DNA from: Apostichopus japonicus
Taxonomy: Eukaryota; Echinodermata; Holothuroidea; Aspidochirotida; Stichopodidae
Direction: 5' to 3'
DNA: 64,000 nucleotides
Assembly: GCF_037975245.1 (NCBI RefSeq)
Contig: NC_092573.1
Span: 19,815,265-19,879,264 of the forward strand
The notes under the pieces were generated by a model. It was given only the letters and a program-made list of their open reading frames with translations. It ran no database searches and was not told the DNA's origin. Made by a program: the position numbers and the translations under genes. Of this stretch, positions 47,001-55,955 are shown piece after piece. How positions within the stretch are numbered: the first letter of the stretch is position 1; each line of letters opens with the position of its first letter.

Positions 47001-48567
47001 TCAAATCAAAGCTAGAGGTGTTTTTATACAACTGGTTGAAGTTTTGGTGTTTAACATTTAATAAATCGTGTAAACTTACCTGCAGAAAGGAGACAGAGAA
47101 CATATGATGAAGACAGCTCAATTGGCAGAATAGCAAGCGCCAGTGAACGTACGTTCCTACATAGGCACGCATGTACACATTTAGTGTGCGTTTAAGTGCT
47201 TATAAATGATATGGAACGGCAATTTGATGATTTTTGTAGGGGTACCTATTTTTCCGCGCAACATTAAGAACCCGTTTACGCTGATAATATTTCAGTTAAG
47301 AAAACAGTTGAGAAATTTGCATCAGATTGCAATCGTCGGATACCTCTCGCCTTCTCTTATTAGGCTAACTTAAACATTTAATAGCTACAGTTATATCAAA
47401 GACAATTACTGGCTATAGTTATATCAAAGACATTTCAGGCCTATCTTTGTATCTATAAGTATCAGAAGTTGAAACGTAAGACTACTCTGTACGTGTACCT
47501 TGCTAATTTTAAATACATTATGTAGTATTGAATCAGACATTTAATAGCTACAGTTGTATCAAAGACAATTACTGGCTATAGTTGTATCAAAGACATTTCA
47601 GGCCTATCTTTGTATCTATAAGTATCAGAAGTTGAAACGTAAGACTACTCTGTACATGTACCTTGCTAATTTTAAATACATTATGTAGTATTGAATTACG
47701 TACTATTTAACTCATTTGTTTTTTTGGGTTTAAAAGTGATATTGAATGAGGTGTCTCAAGTTAGCAAGAGGCCAGGGAACCAGAATGAACACTCGGGAAG
47801 GGCCGTTTCCAGCCATCTGGGGGGTTTGTAAAACCAAAAATTTTCTTGTACGCTCCGCGCCAACCGATGGTGGCGCTCCGCTCAGATAGTCGTGCCTACA
47901 ACTTTGAAAATCCATATCAATCGCAAAAAGTGCTCCCCCCCTTTCAAATTCCTCGCTACGTCGCTGCTGAGCACTGTACCACTACCATGGGAATTTCTTG
48001 TATCTAAATGATGTTTCCATGACAAAAAAATTGTAAATTCATTTGATGTTTAACTCCTCATGAGAACTGTTTTAGGAATGTGACCAAAGCAACCTTTACA
48101 TTTTCCATCCTCTCCAAATCTAAATTTTAAATTCTAAGAAAAGAGTTGTAAGCAACTTAACACGTTACTATTAGAAACTTCACAAGTCATGCAATGGCTA
48201 GCCTAAATTTGTTTGTATATGTATTGTATAATTTCATCCCAAAGCATTTATATCTCTTCCAGATTCGCTGAGATTTTAACCTAAAAGGCGGTCCATACTT
48301 CGTAGAAATGTCCTAGGAGTAGCCTAATGCATCTCGCTAATCTGTCATTTTTAATGTTAGGCTTATGACGGCTTAGCCAATGTTTATCACGATGTTCAGG
48401 ATACCTGAACGAGCATGATATACTTTCAAACGATGACAGTTTACATCAGTTTATAATTTCTCACCCTGACATATAGGAATGAAGCTTTTAAGGAGACCTC
48501 TTCTACCATTTGCGAAGAAATTGTTAAGAACACCGAAACCATTTGCGAGGGTAATGGAGGCTGCCAT
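34974..48567 (-). CDS. MRPS27: Mitochondrial small ribosomal subunit protein mS27, ten exons found, C-terminus missing
   Basis: mS27 is a helical PPR-like protein of the metazoan mitoribosomal small subunit (family knowledge). Minus-strand exons 48567-48465, 45352-45275, 44422-44349, 43857-43799, 42316-42202, 41836-41758, 40944-40823, 39531-39349, 36600-36478 and 35036-34974 join with consistent phases into 999 nt (333 residues). The vertebrate protein has about 414, so about 80 C-terminal residues are missing. Diagnostic matches to vertebrate MRPS27: start MAASI; LSDAYRAEDAW (human LSSAYVDSHKW); FIDNI; YIYSFRHTPV..LRPYTIHSWLR (human YLYKFRHSP..LRNWTIHTWIR); YGLFPDIYTFNLLLDHF (human YGIFPDNFTFNLLMDSF). 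The N-terminus is basic with no acidic residue in the first 34, like a mitochondrial presequence. Identity is strong for exons 1-8 and good for 9-10. Confidence 0.92.
36478..36600 (-). CDS. MRPS27: MRPS27 coding exon 9 (proposed)
   Basis: Residues 272-312: KSYGTLWMHLRDIVKIKNDK then ETWKVFSYKDIRILCENAINA. DIRILCENAINA aligns with human DIKLCREALDVL, and the next exon continues this helix (VDHLKEAL against GAVLKAL). Acceptor TTTCACTCAG is good. The donor GTAGAA is weaker than most and was chosen because it alone gives phase 0 with a continuous helix. The nearby GT at 36468 (GTAACG) would shift the frame. Confidence 0.7.
36637..37003. repeat. 198-bp-period tandem duplication in MRPS27 intron 9
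   Basis: CAATGTGTGTGTTTAAGCAG (36637) and CAATGTGTGATTTTAAGCAG (36835) open two copies that share GTCAATCTCAAACACTGT, TTTAATTGCTAGA and TCTTCCAGAATGGACATAAA. Begins 37 bp upstream of exon 9. Confidence 0.85.
37483..37780 (+). mobile_element. tRNA-derived SINE (plus strand)
   Basis: An exact pol III A box TGGTCAAGTGG at 37492-37502 and a decayed B box near 37535-37550. The body contains CTTGGGCAAGACACTTTAT, TTCACCCAGGTGAATAAATG and CTGCCATGTGGAGGGA, a central region found in many metazoan SINEs. It ends in an AT-rich tail facing the tail of the next SINE. Confidence 0.75.
37785..38087 (-). mobile_element. tRNA-derived SINE (minus strand), tail-to-tail with its neighbour
   Basis: On the minus strand a head starting near 38087 has A box TGGCTGAGTGG and a perfect B box GGTTCGATTCC (plus 38004-38014). 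The ends cannot pair as an acceptor stem, so it is not a functional tRNA. The body holds GGTCGCTCAAGCGCCATAAA and ends in TTATTATCATT. Lies in MRPS27 intron 8. Confidence 0.75.
38244..38635. repeat. Three ~130-bp tandem units in MRPS27 intron 8
   Basis: GACTTCACCCATATTAACTT recurs near 38308, 38437 and 38569, with CATTCATGTGTTGCTTCA and GATCACAAAATCCAAGATAG in each unit. Units are about 90-95% alike by eye. Confidence 0.88.
39349..39531 (-). CDS. MRPS27: MRPS27 coding exon 8
   Basis: Residues 211-271, phase 0-0. Opens DEKWSIGMTLADATRDNSSC and contains SYHVIGYCMTGNIKPISKIL, then an acidic tail SGSSEDDK. Corresponds to human SQLYGYALLGKVELQQGL. Acceptor TTTCGCAG, donor GTAAGT. Confidence 0.9.
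40823..40944 (-). CDS. MRPS27: MRPS27 coding exon 7
   Basis: Residues 170-210, NAYLVAKEMMLIEVMNSSTP then LAQALSLYACHHLLKQGSPQE. Corresponds to human [32 protein letters not shown] (split here for comparison only). Acceptor TTTTCAG, donor GTAGGT, end phase 0. Confidence 0.91.
41758..41836 (-). CDS. MRPS27: MRPS27 coding exon 6
   Basis: Residues 144-169 plus one base: THYGLFPDIYTFNLLLDHFL then RSKDYH. PPR-like helix pair matching human YGIFPDNFTFNLLMDSFIK. Acceptor TTTACAG, donor GTGAGT. Confidence 0.94.
42202..42316 (-). CDS. MRPS27: MRPS27 coding exon 5
   Basis: Residues 105-143, including FRHTPVAHHLRPYTIHSWLR, the best conserved stretch of the family, then VCLDFHQPLRALRALQDK. Acceptor TGGCAG, donor GTATGT, end phase 0. 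Confidence 0.94.
43078..43322 (-). mobile_element. tRNA-derived SINE in MRPS27 intron 4
   Basis: On the minus strand: A box TAGCTCAGTGG (plus 43299-43312 region) and B box GAGTTCGAGTC (plus 43258-43268), then an unrelated body ending in an (ATAC)n-like tail at 43078-43095. A different head from the 37.5-38.1 kb SINEs. Acceptor-stem pairing is absent. Confidence 0.65.
43799..43857 (-). CDS. MRPS27: MRPS27 coding exon 4
   Basis: Residues 86-104 plus two bases: FIDNIINEDELKASEQYIY. Matches human LIDNISSREEIDHAEYYLY. Acceptor TTTCACAG, donor GTAAGT. Confidence 0.92.
44349..44422 (-). CDS. MRPS27: MRPS27 coding exon 3
   Basis: Residues 61-85 (DDLRVKLDQDLLTLKKPVAS then VDLQK). It corresponds to the segment around LMDKTFERKLPVSSL in human. 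Acceptor CTACTCAG, donor GTACAT, end phase 0. Confidence 0.85.
45275..45352 (-). CDS. MRPS27: MRPS27 coding exon 2
   Basis: Residues 35-60, GHRNILSDAYRAEDAWQNRK then RLEVHM. This is the conserved LLS-AY...W segment at the start of the mature protein. Acceptor TTTTCAG, donor GTAAGC. The hAT element in intron 1 begins 48 bp upstream of the exon (45401). Confidence 0.92.
46433..47139. repeat. 58-bp direct repeats flanking ~590 bp inside the hAT element
   Basis: CTGCAGAAAGGAGACAGAGA... to ...AGAATAGCAAGC occurs at 46433-46490 and again at 47082-47139 with no visible difference. The stretch between carries no ORF. Confidence 0.85.
47374..47696. repeat. 163-bp tandem duplication inside the intron 1 hAT element
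   Basis: ACATTTAATAGCTACAGTTA (47374) and ACATTTAATAGCTACAGTTG (47537) begin two nearly identical copies ending ATTATGTAGTATTGAAT. Each unit contains an internal imperfect doublet (TAGCTACAGTT / TGGCTATAGTT). Confidence 0.9.
48465..48567 (-). CDS. MRPS27: MRPS27 coding exon 1
   Basis: Residues 1-34, MAASITLANGFGVLNNFFAN then GRRGLLKSFIPICQ. Arginine/lysine-containing and free of D/E, as expected for a mitochondrial targeting peptide. An in-frame TAA lies upstream at 48588-48586. Donor GTGAGA, end phase 1. Confidence 0.88.
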
Positions 48568-48685
48568 TTTGTAAAGGCCTGAATTTTAAGAGGGCAGTAT
48601 AAAACAATGGTAAATGCTCAAGTGGTTCGTACGAAGAATAACAATGTTAGCTTTCATGGACAGCTGAATTCTATCAAAAGTAATA
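48568..48685. promoter_or_regulatory. Shared divergent promoter between MRPS27 and GNB5
   Basis: Only 118 bp separate the two start codons. Both have in-frame stops just upstream (TAA on the minus strand at 48588-48586, TGA at 48665-48667), so both ATGs are real starts. The interval must hold both 5' UTRs and at least part of both core promoters. The MRPS27 start context (AAAATGGCAGCC on the minus strand) resembles the YY1 motif that often spans the ATG of housekeeping and mitochondrial genes. Divergent promoter function is inferred. Confidence 0.7.
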
Positions 48686-48809
48686 ATGGCTTCTAGTGGA
48701 AAGAACGAATCTACCCCAAAAGAAGACACAATTCCGTCTTTAACAAAAGAAGCTGCAACATTAAAAGAAAAACTTGAAGAAGAAAGAAGAATTCTACATG
48801 ACGTCGAAT
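48686..48809 (+). CDS. GNB5: GNB5 coding exon 1
   Basis: Residues 1-41 plus one base. It starts [14 protein letters not shown] and runs into the acidic/basic coiled-coil helix ending LHDVE. Donor GTAAG begins at 48810. No longer upstream isoform (like the vertebrate retinal long form) is visible in the 118 bp before the MRPS27 start codon. Confidence 0.95.
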
Positions 48810-51800
48810 GTAAGTTCTGTTTTATGAAGGCTTTAATGATGTCGAATTTGAAGCACAAACCGAACCTAACCTGCCTGTTTTGTCTGTGTGCTAAATGTAA
48901 CCGAGTAGGCAAATATTATTAGTTACATGGGCCTACACCAAATCTACAGACACGATCCGGATAAGTACGTTTGACTACAGCTTAAATATTTCCATTGTCT
49001 ACGGTCTCACATGAAATATATATGAAAACTCATTAGATTCAGTTGATTGATATTCTGTTTGATAACATGTCGATGCTCCGTAGAACAACAGTATGTATTT
49101 TAAATGATGAAGTGCTTTGAATTACCCATAACAGCTACATGCAGGCATTTTGCCAATGTATGCATTGTGTCATTTTATCTCAAAATTTCAGCAGTCTAGC
49201 GTGGACCAACAGAGCATCTAAATTTATTATACCTCACAATAATTTCTGGAGAAACTATTGTACTGCTTTGACATAACTTTATAGAGATTAGAATGTAAAT
49301 TTGTTATCCCCAACATGTAACTTTGAAAAAAAAAAGATCTGCAGGCACTATGCTATATTATAATATTTAAATGTCTTAAACTCTAAAACCAAAGAAATGC
49401 TTGCCACGTAATTTGATCTGTATAAGCCTAGATAGTCCTAGACATTAATTATATAAGATATATATACTAATATATGGAAATGATATTGCTAATTGATAAA
49501 TAGATCAAACCAAATTAATGTACCTGCTGATTACAAATCAGTTTATATTCAACTATACAATATTACACAAGGCCAGCTACTTACCATTGCCCCCTAACTA
49601 TTCATTAATTTTTAGCTTACTAAAGGGGGACTTTTCCAACTCATGAATATTTAAGTGGTAAATCAATTGTATTCTGCATAAATTTTTTTCCTTCTATTTA
49701 ATATGCAGTGAGTGTGGTAGCCAGTAGGCTAGACCCATTACCTCCAATATCCCTCAAACCAAGACGGATATTAAAGGGCCATCAAGGGAAAGTATTATGT
49801 CTGGACTGGGCAAGAGATCAACGACACATGGTGACATCATCACAAGATGGCAAAGTAATAGTATGGGATGCATTTACTAACACCAAGGTAAAATACACTG
49901 TCTATATTTCATCTAATTAAGTATAAAAAAAATGACCAGTGACCAGTGCTGTTGCGATGTAACGATACCATTTATATTCTGAAATGTCACCCTCTAATTT
50001 GTAGTTTTAATCTTTGGCATGCAGTTTTAATCTTTGACAAGACAAGTCATAATTGAACTAGATATCTGTAATTGGTCTTCATATGACATTATGTGATTTG
50101 TAAGCAGTTGTAATGAAAACTTTATAGAAACTTACTTTAAATCTCAAATAGTGAATGTTGTGCCTGTGTGTGCATGTGTGCATTTTTCTTTTGTCTTATT
50201 CTTTCTTTGTTGTCTTTCCCCCTTTAGGAGCACTCTATTACTATGCCCACCACATGGGTTATGGCATGTGCTTACGCCCCATCGAGCACCATGGTGGCAT
50301 GCGGGTAAGTATTCACTATGAAATGCCAAAGTCACAGACCTGTATCTAGTACTGTACTTGTCAGGTGGCTTTGAAATATTATTCAATTGGTTAGAAAAAG
50401 TACAAATATTTATTGCAGTGATAATAATATAATAAATAAAATAATAGTTGCAACCATAATTTCAATATATAAAAGTTTGAGGGCCTGTAATTTTGATTCC
50501 TAGCAAGATCTTCTTCAGAGGCTAACTGAACAAAAACAAACTAAGAACACATTAAGAGACACAGATGGACAAACAGTTAAATTGGACAAATTAGCAATGA
50601 ATAGAGCAAAATTAGATTAGAGAGGTAAGATTCATCTTCAGAGTTATTTGTACCCAAACATTTCTTTTCCAAAAGATAGGCAGTTTGGTAACAGTTTTTT
50701 CTCTCAACTTGATTGCAAGATAGAAAAAGATCATTGTGATTTTATGGTATACAACTCAACACACATACCATATAATTCCTTTCCCTCCAGTTCTGTTTCA
50801 AATTTTTAATTCCATTGTCTTAGATGGCAAGCATTCTGTGCAACAATTAAAATACTAGGATAATTTCTAATATTGCTGTTATGTAACTATCTTTTTATAT
50901 GTATCTGGAAGATGTTTTTAAAGACATACCAAAATCTCCCAAATTTAAATTTAACTTAATTCTTTTGATCTTTTATTATTTTGCTTTTAAAGCTACAAAT
51001 GTATAGTTTATCATAAATTCTCATTTTAACATTAGTACATTTTGTTTGCCTTTCTTTATAATGCTACTTCACAGTGGTTTAGACATCACATGTTCAGTGT
51101 ATTAACCCTCACATATAAGATAGTGTGGGTTGCTTTGTCTGTATTGTACATTCTAAGTGTCTTGTGTTCATATTTCTCACCCTCATGTCATGGTAACTTA
51201 CTATTCATACATTCATTCCCAGTGGTTTAGATAACAAGTGTTCAGTGTACCAACTCTCTCAGGAGGAAGATCTCTCCAGTAAAAAGAGAGCCGTTGCTAT
51301 GCACACCAGCTATGTTTCCTGTAGTACATTCCTTAACTCAGACCAGCAGGTATGTTAGTAATCGATGAAAATAGGTGTAAATGATTTGAAGAGGCAAAGA
51401 GAGGCTAGACAAGGAGAGGGATGGCTCTATATATGGGTAGAGCAAAAAATAAAATAACCATGAGTATTTAAAACCTTAGAAAGTGTTCAGGTTTACCTAG
51501 TAACATAGTTACAGACAACAACAACAATAATATGCATGTGAGATATAAAGTAAGGTTGTCTGTGACAATATTATGATGTGATTTTGCCATTTCCAAATAC
51601 AACCTACCAACTACGAGACTTTCAGTAAAAAGTTTAAGATGTATGTACATTTTGGGATTTTGTCCAACATAATGTCCTATGATAAAAGTTCAAGTTGGTT
51701 TAAATGTCCTCAATTCTTGTCTTGGTAAAACTAATGCTCTCAAACATATATATATATAAATACTCGAAATGATTTGTGATTCCTATTTAGCCGGATCTCG

Positions 51801-54800
51801 AAAGAGATACTCTGAACAGACTCTGTTAAATGAAATGGAAGTAAACAACAAAGGAAAATGAATATATATTAATATATGTGGCTGCATCTTATTTGACAGA
51901 TTTTAACAGGAAGTGGAGACAGTACCTGTGCATTATGGGATGTAGAGAGTGGTCAGTTGTTACAGAGTTTCCATGGTCACAATGCTGATGTCATGGGAAT
52001 TGACCTGTCACCCTCAGAAGCATGTAATACCTTTGTCTCTGGTGTAAGTGACCTAAACAGCTTTTCTTTCTTTCTAAAGATATTCATTAGTCAAAGTCAG
52101 TAATGAGGCTTCATGTGTTTGTGGTAGGTCTGTACTGAGGAATAAAATGGATGTAAATACATTTGCACATGCAAATGTTGTGTGTCTAGACATTGTATCC
52201 TACTTTACGTCAGACTTTTCCACTAACATTTCAACTCACTTCTTAGATGGCATGACATGTTGACTTCTTGCAATAGTTGATTAATAAGGAGAGATTTAGT
52301 CCACCAAATAGACAAGTTCTATGTTATAATTCCAACCAACATGTTTTTAATTATGCAGATGGAATTATGCAACAGCTAATTCAATGAGACTTGAACATAT
52401 TTGCAGTTTAGAAATGGCCTGTGGAATAAAGAAAAGTATGTACTTCAGAAAGTTTGTGACCAAGACACCTCCATCTCAGAGAGAGACAGTAACGTTTTTG
52501 TGGTTAACTTCTGAAGTCATGGAAACTGTCAATTTAATTTGGAATGTAAGTGTGTGTGTGGGTTTGTTTTGTATTCTGACCGAGGACTTGAACAATAGAA
52601 TTCCAGGTCCTCGGTTGTGATTTCTAAAGAACCACCACGTCCTTGGAAGAATTCTATTGTATGGGGTATTGTTAAGGTTAGGGTACGTGGATATGAACAA
52701 TGGAAAATACAATGGGGTCCTCGGTTTGAATGTAATACAAACATGTGTGTGTGTGCATGCGATTGTGCATGTGTCCTTGTAGCTGTGCAGACCATTTTTG
52801 CTAGGCTTTTTAGTCATTTTATCTTTTGCGTAGGGATGTGACAAGCAAGCTCTGGTTTGGGACATGAGGACAGGTCAGTGTGTCCAGTCATTTGAAGGAC
52901 ACGAGTCTGACCTCAACGCTGTCAGGTTTCTGCCGAGCGGAGATGCTTTTGCCACCGCATCTGACGACGCCTCTGTGAGTATTCTCCAGCTCCTTTAGTT
53001 ATCACTGATATTCATGCGACAGCACTTTCCGTTTTGTATTTGCCCCCTGAAGAGGCGAAAGAGACTTGGATGAAACAGAGTGAACAATCATATCTGCAAA
53101 CAAACCATCGAGGAAGTGGCAAGAGCAAAGATTTAATGTTAAGTTCAATTTCTAGCAGAGATTCCTTTGTAAATGAATTTGGAAAGGAAACTAAACAATC
53201 TCAAGGTTAACTAGAGTTGGAAGAGCATTGCACACAGACATAGCACAGGGAGGGTGAATGGGGAAGGGATCCCTTGTGAGGTGTGTCTCCTTTGAATGGC
53301 ATTAGTGCAAAATAGTTTGAAATCGGAAGGAATGGTGTAAGAATTTCCAATTCAACTTTCGTCTGAAATGTCCACAGATACGATACAAAAGAATTTGCTT
53401 TCTTTAGAGTATCCTTATGCGTGGGTCTATTGCCAGTAATTAAAACAGTTTTGATCACAACAGAGTATCTTGCCATAAAAATCTATTCCAATGGAAGACA
53501 AAATTCCTGAGAATGAGTGACACATGATACCACTGCAACGACTGCTCTTGTACTCCCTTTGTGCATAAACTCACATTGTGCTCTTGTACAACCTGTGCAA
53601 AGTTGTACAACTATGCACAACATTGTACTCACTTTTTGCATATAATATGATATCCTGCCTGTTTCTCCATGGTTTCTCAAGTGGGGGGGGGGGGTATAAA
53701 TGGGATCTTATTGGATTCTGTTAGGGTTAAAGCTTACCGAATGAACAAAACTCTTATTTCAATCTGTGACGTCATACATGTTGTATTTACAGTGTCGGCT
53801 TTACGATCTGCGTGCAGACAGGGAGATAAACTGTTACTCAAAAGAGAGCATCATCTTTGGCGCAACATCTTTGGATTTCTCTCTCAGTGGTGAGTAGATT
53901 AAATTCCAATCCATTTCCTCCTTTATATGAAATTATATTGATATCCAAAATACTGACTGGAATACTATGAACAAAGTTTAAAAGGGTAAAAGGAAATTTT
54001 GGAGAGATCAGTTTTTTGTACCTTGTTACCTTTGGAAATACAATTCCAGTGCTCTACCGATTGCGCACTGTAGCCTTATTTAAGGTAGTGAGGATTTGTG
54101 TTCAGTATTCCTCTCTTGGTAGTGTTAATCAAACAAAAATGTACCATTATCTTAAAATCAGTTGGGTTGAACGGCAGATGTTGTGAGACGGTCACTGCTT
54201 TACAACACCTGTTGGTGAACGCTAAATGACGTGTATTGTTTAATTCACGTCAATTGCCAAAACAAGCCAGAATTTGAGCTTTTAATGGTTGTTTTTTTTC
54301 TTTCTAATATAAACTTTGGTGACATTGATATACTTCATACTGTACGTGCACACAAAAAAATAAAGATAAAAATAAATAAATAAAAAATAAGTGGTTAATA
54401 CTGTTCAATTCACATCCAGTGAAAACCAAAAACCACAGGGTTTCAGTTTGATATGTGTTCAAGTTCAGATCCACAAAATCATTCCTTTTTTACCTTTTTA
54501 CCAAGTGCCCAAGGTTTGACTATATGTAACACCCTTTGCATAATTATCTTAACTTATATTTTCTACTAAGCTTTTAAAAGATGATGTGCCATTTTACATT
54601 CATTGTTTTTCTGTAAAATCTCCATACATATTTCTTTCCTCTTTCTCTCTCTCCCTCTCCCTCTCTCACTCTCTTAAGGTCGAATGCTCTTCGTTGGTTA
54701 CAACGACTATTCTGTCAACATCTGGGATACCTTGAAGGGAGTAAGGCTCACGATGCTGTTCGGTCACGAGAATCGCGTCAGCTGCTTGAGGGTCTCGCCC

Positions 54801-54857
54801 GACGGAACAGCGCTGTGTACCGGCAGTTGGGATTACACTCTCCGTGTATGGGCTTAA
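48686..54857 (+). CDS. GNB5: G protein subunit beta-5, eight coding exons, complete
   Basis: Encodes the divergent G-beta that pairs with the GGL domain of R7-family RGS proteins, rather than a conventional G-gamma, to speed GTP hydrolysis by Gi/o alpha subunits in neurons and sensory cells (family knowledge). The joined exons 48686-48809, 49709-49887, 50228-50304, 51223-51349, 51900-52043, 52834-52974, 53793-53889 and 54679-54857 make 1068 nt, i.e. 355 residues plus stop, close to the 353 residues of the vertebrate short form. All junctions are GT-AG and phases agree. Residues 1-45 form the N-terminal helix ([15 protein letters not shown]). Seven WD40 blades follow, with [49 protein letters not shown] and the terminal [11 protein letters not shown]. 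An in-frame TGA at 48665-48667 fixes the ATG at 48686 as the first in-frame start. It is divergent from MRPS27. Very confident; it matches G-beta-5 rather than G-beta 1-4 because of the long N-terminal helix and blade sequences. Confidence 0.96.
49709..49887 (+). CDS. GNB5: GNB5 coding exon 2
   Basis: Residues 42-101: the end of the N-terminal helix, the linker (KPRRILKGH) and the first WD blade ending in [13 protein letters not shown]. Acceptor ATATGCAG, donor GTAAAA, end phase 0. Confidence 0.94.
50228..50304 (+). CDS. GNB5: GNB5 coding exon 3
   Basis: Residues 102-127, reading [20 protein letters not shown] and ending in the first two bases of a glycine codon. Acceptor CCCTTTAG, donor GTAAGT. 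This is the conserved blade strand containing [11 protein letters not shown]. Confidence 0.94.
51064..51110 (+). pseudogene. Partial duplicate of the GNB5 exon 4 start (pseudo-exon)
   Basis: CAGTGGTTTAGACATCACAT followed by GTTCAGTGTAT resembles the true junction at 51221 (CAGTGGTTTAGATAACAAGT then GTTCAGTGTAC). Read from exon 3 it would give GLDITCSVY, then TAA at 51103-51105. It keeps a functional-looking AG acceptor (51073-51074). Confidence 0.75.
51223..51349 (+). CDS. GNB5: GNB5 coding exon 4
   Basis: Residues 127-169, containing [11 protein letters not shown], the variable outer loop ([11 protein letters not shown]) and [11 protein letters not shown]. The functional acceptor is the AG at 51221-51222. 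The next AG (51229-51230) would put a TAA directly in frame, so it cannot be used. Donor GTATGT. A degenerate copy of the first ~40 bp lies 148 bp upstream (see findings). Confidence 0.93.
51900..52043 (+). CDS. GNB5: GNB5 coding exon 5
   Basis: Residues 170-217, a 48-codon phase 0-0 exon with [19 protein letters not shown] and [15 protein letters not shown]. Acceptor TTTGACAG, donor GTAAGT. Covers one WD blade with the GH...WD spacing. Confidence 0.95.
52580..52720. repeat. Nested inverted repeats in GNB5 intron 5
   Basis: CCGAGGAC (52580-52587) pairs with GTCCTCGG (52607-52614). ACAATAGAATTC (52592-52603) pairs with GAATTCTATTGT (52649-52660). GTCCTCGGTTTG recurs near 52718. Possibly a small degenerate foldback element. 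Confidence 0.55.
52834..52974 (+). CDS. GNB5: GNB5 coding exon 6
   Basis: Residues 218-264, phase 0-0. Contains [38 protein letters not shown] and SDDAS. Acceptor TTGCGTAG, donor GTGAGT. Confidence 0.95.
53793..53889 (+). CDS. GNB5: GNB5 coding exon 7
   Basis: Residues 265-296 plus one base. Contains [19 protein letters not shown] followed by [13 protein letters not shown]. Acceptor TATTTACAG, donor GTGAGT, end phase 1. Confidence 0.95.
54679..54857 (+). CDS. GNB5: GNB5 coding exon 8 with stop
   Basis: Residues 297-355 and TAA (54855-54857). Contains [37 protein letters not shown] and the C-terminal [11 protein letters not shown] that closes the propeller. The acceptor follows a long (CT)n pyrimidine tract at about 54640-54678. 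Codons here are more GC-rich than the surrounding intron. Confidence 0.96.
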
Positions 54858-55955
54858 ATAGTTGAATTTGAAATCACATTCCCTCGTTTATGTCTTAATT
54901 ATTTATCATCGGTTTCCCTCTTTATGTCTTAATTTATCATCATCGGTAAAGGTAGCAATGAATGGGCTTTGCTTTTCTACCTAACGCACAACCTTTTAAG
55001 CTACTCTATAAAGTTTTTTTTTTTTTTATCTTATCCATTTATTTTCTCGTTATGTTTTTGGGTCGGTTCAAAGTGATGTATATTTACTTATAAGAACAAA
55101 AAAGGTTGTAAAGTTAGAATTTAGAAAAAACAGTTTGTTTTTTAAGTAGATAGAAAGTTAACAATTTAAGTTATTGAATATATTGTACTATTTTAAGACT
55201 ATAGTCACCTTTATGATTTTTTCTCTTGAGACATTTATCTTTGAAGTCTGAATCATCCAACATGCTCATCGTTGATTATTGATGTAACAGGTAGGAATTT
55301 GAAGTGTTAGGAGAGTGTGTTGCCTTTGTACTGATGATTACTTACAGCAAAGGTGTACCACAGGAGTTATTAGTCTCAAGAAAGTCATTGGGGAAAGGGT
55401 GGGGAGTGGGGGGGTGGAGTGCTGGGGTGGTGTGCTTCTGATGTTGTCACTTCAGGATCTCTCTCAGTTCATGTAGAAGTTTTGATGTGACTTTGTTTCG
55501 TTTCTTTCCTCAATTTTTCCCCCAAAGTTGTCATCATAGTACTAATAACTACTTCTTTTTTTCGTGGGGTTGAAAAGGGGGGTGTATCCCCTTCTCTCCA
55601 CCCCCTGGCACTTGTTCATACAACAGATAAAAACATTAAAGATAAAAACCATTACTTTTCTCAAGTAAATGATTGTTTGCCAAACTAGCAAAACATGGTA
55701 GCTGTGATTCTTGTGAAAACGGAATTGTCGATACCTCTTACAATCATTGTTCTGGAATGTCGTTTTGAACAATTTTTATGTTAATAATATTTAAAGTGAT
55801 TTACACTTACTTCAGAAATGTGAAAATTTTTGAATCAAATTCAGTGTAGAGGGTGGTATTTAAATTCATTGGAAAGATATGATAGCCGTAGTTGTTGAAA
55901 TAAAATGAAAGATGTTTTTTGTGACTGTAAAATAAAGCTACCTAAAACTTACAGC
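54858..55955 (+). other. GNB5: Likely GNB5 3' UTR with polyadenylation signals
   Basis: Non-coding sequence after the GNB5 stop, with AATAAA hexamers at 55899-55904 and 55931-55936. The end is inferred from these signals only. Longer transcripts are possible, since no other gene follows on this strand for 8 kb. Confidence 0.45.

Larger units (their letters stand above)
45401..47966. mobile_element. Non-autonomous hAT element, 2.57 kb, in MRPS27 intron 1
   Basis: Flanked by the exact 8-bp direct repeat CTGAGCAC (45393-45400 and 47967-47974). Left end CAGGGACGTAGCCAGG; right end, reverse-complemented, CAGCGACGTAGCGAGG. No transposase ORF of any length, so it needs help in trans. Inside are a second end-like sequence (CAGGGGCGTAGCCAG at about 46095), a duplicated 58-bp block and a 163-bp tandem duplication, suggesting nested insertions. 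The right end holds GCTCCGCGCCAACCGATGG and CGCTCCGCTCAGATAG, related to the 4877 element. Confidence 0.85.

Noticed and set aside
52384-52620. Open frame with a GTAAGT donor in GNB5 intron 5
   Set aside because: G-beta-5 is complete without it, and the peptide has no WD40 character.
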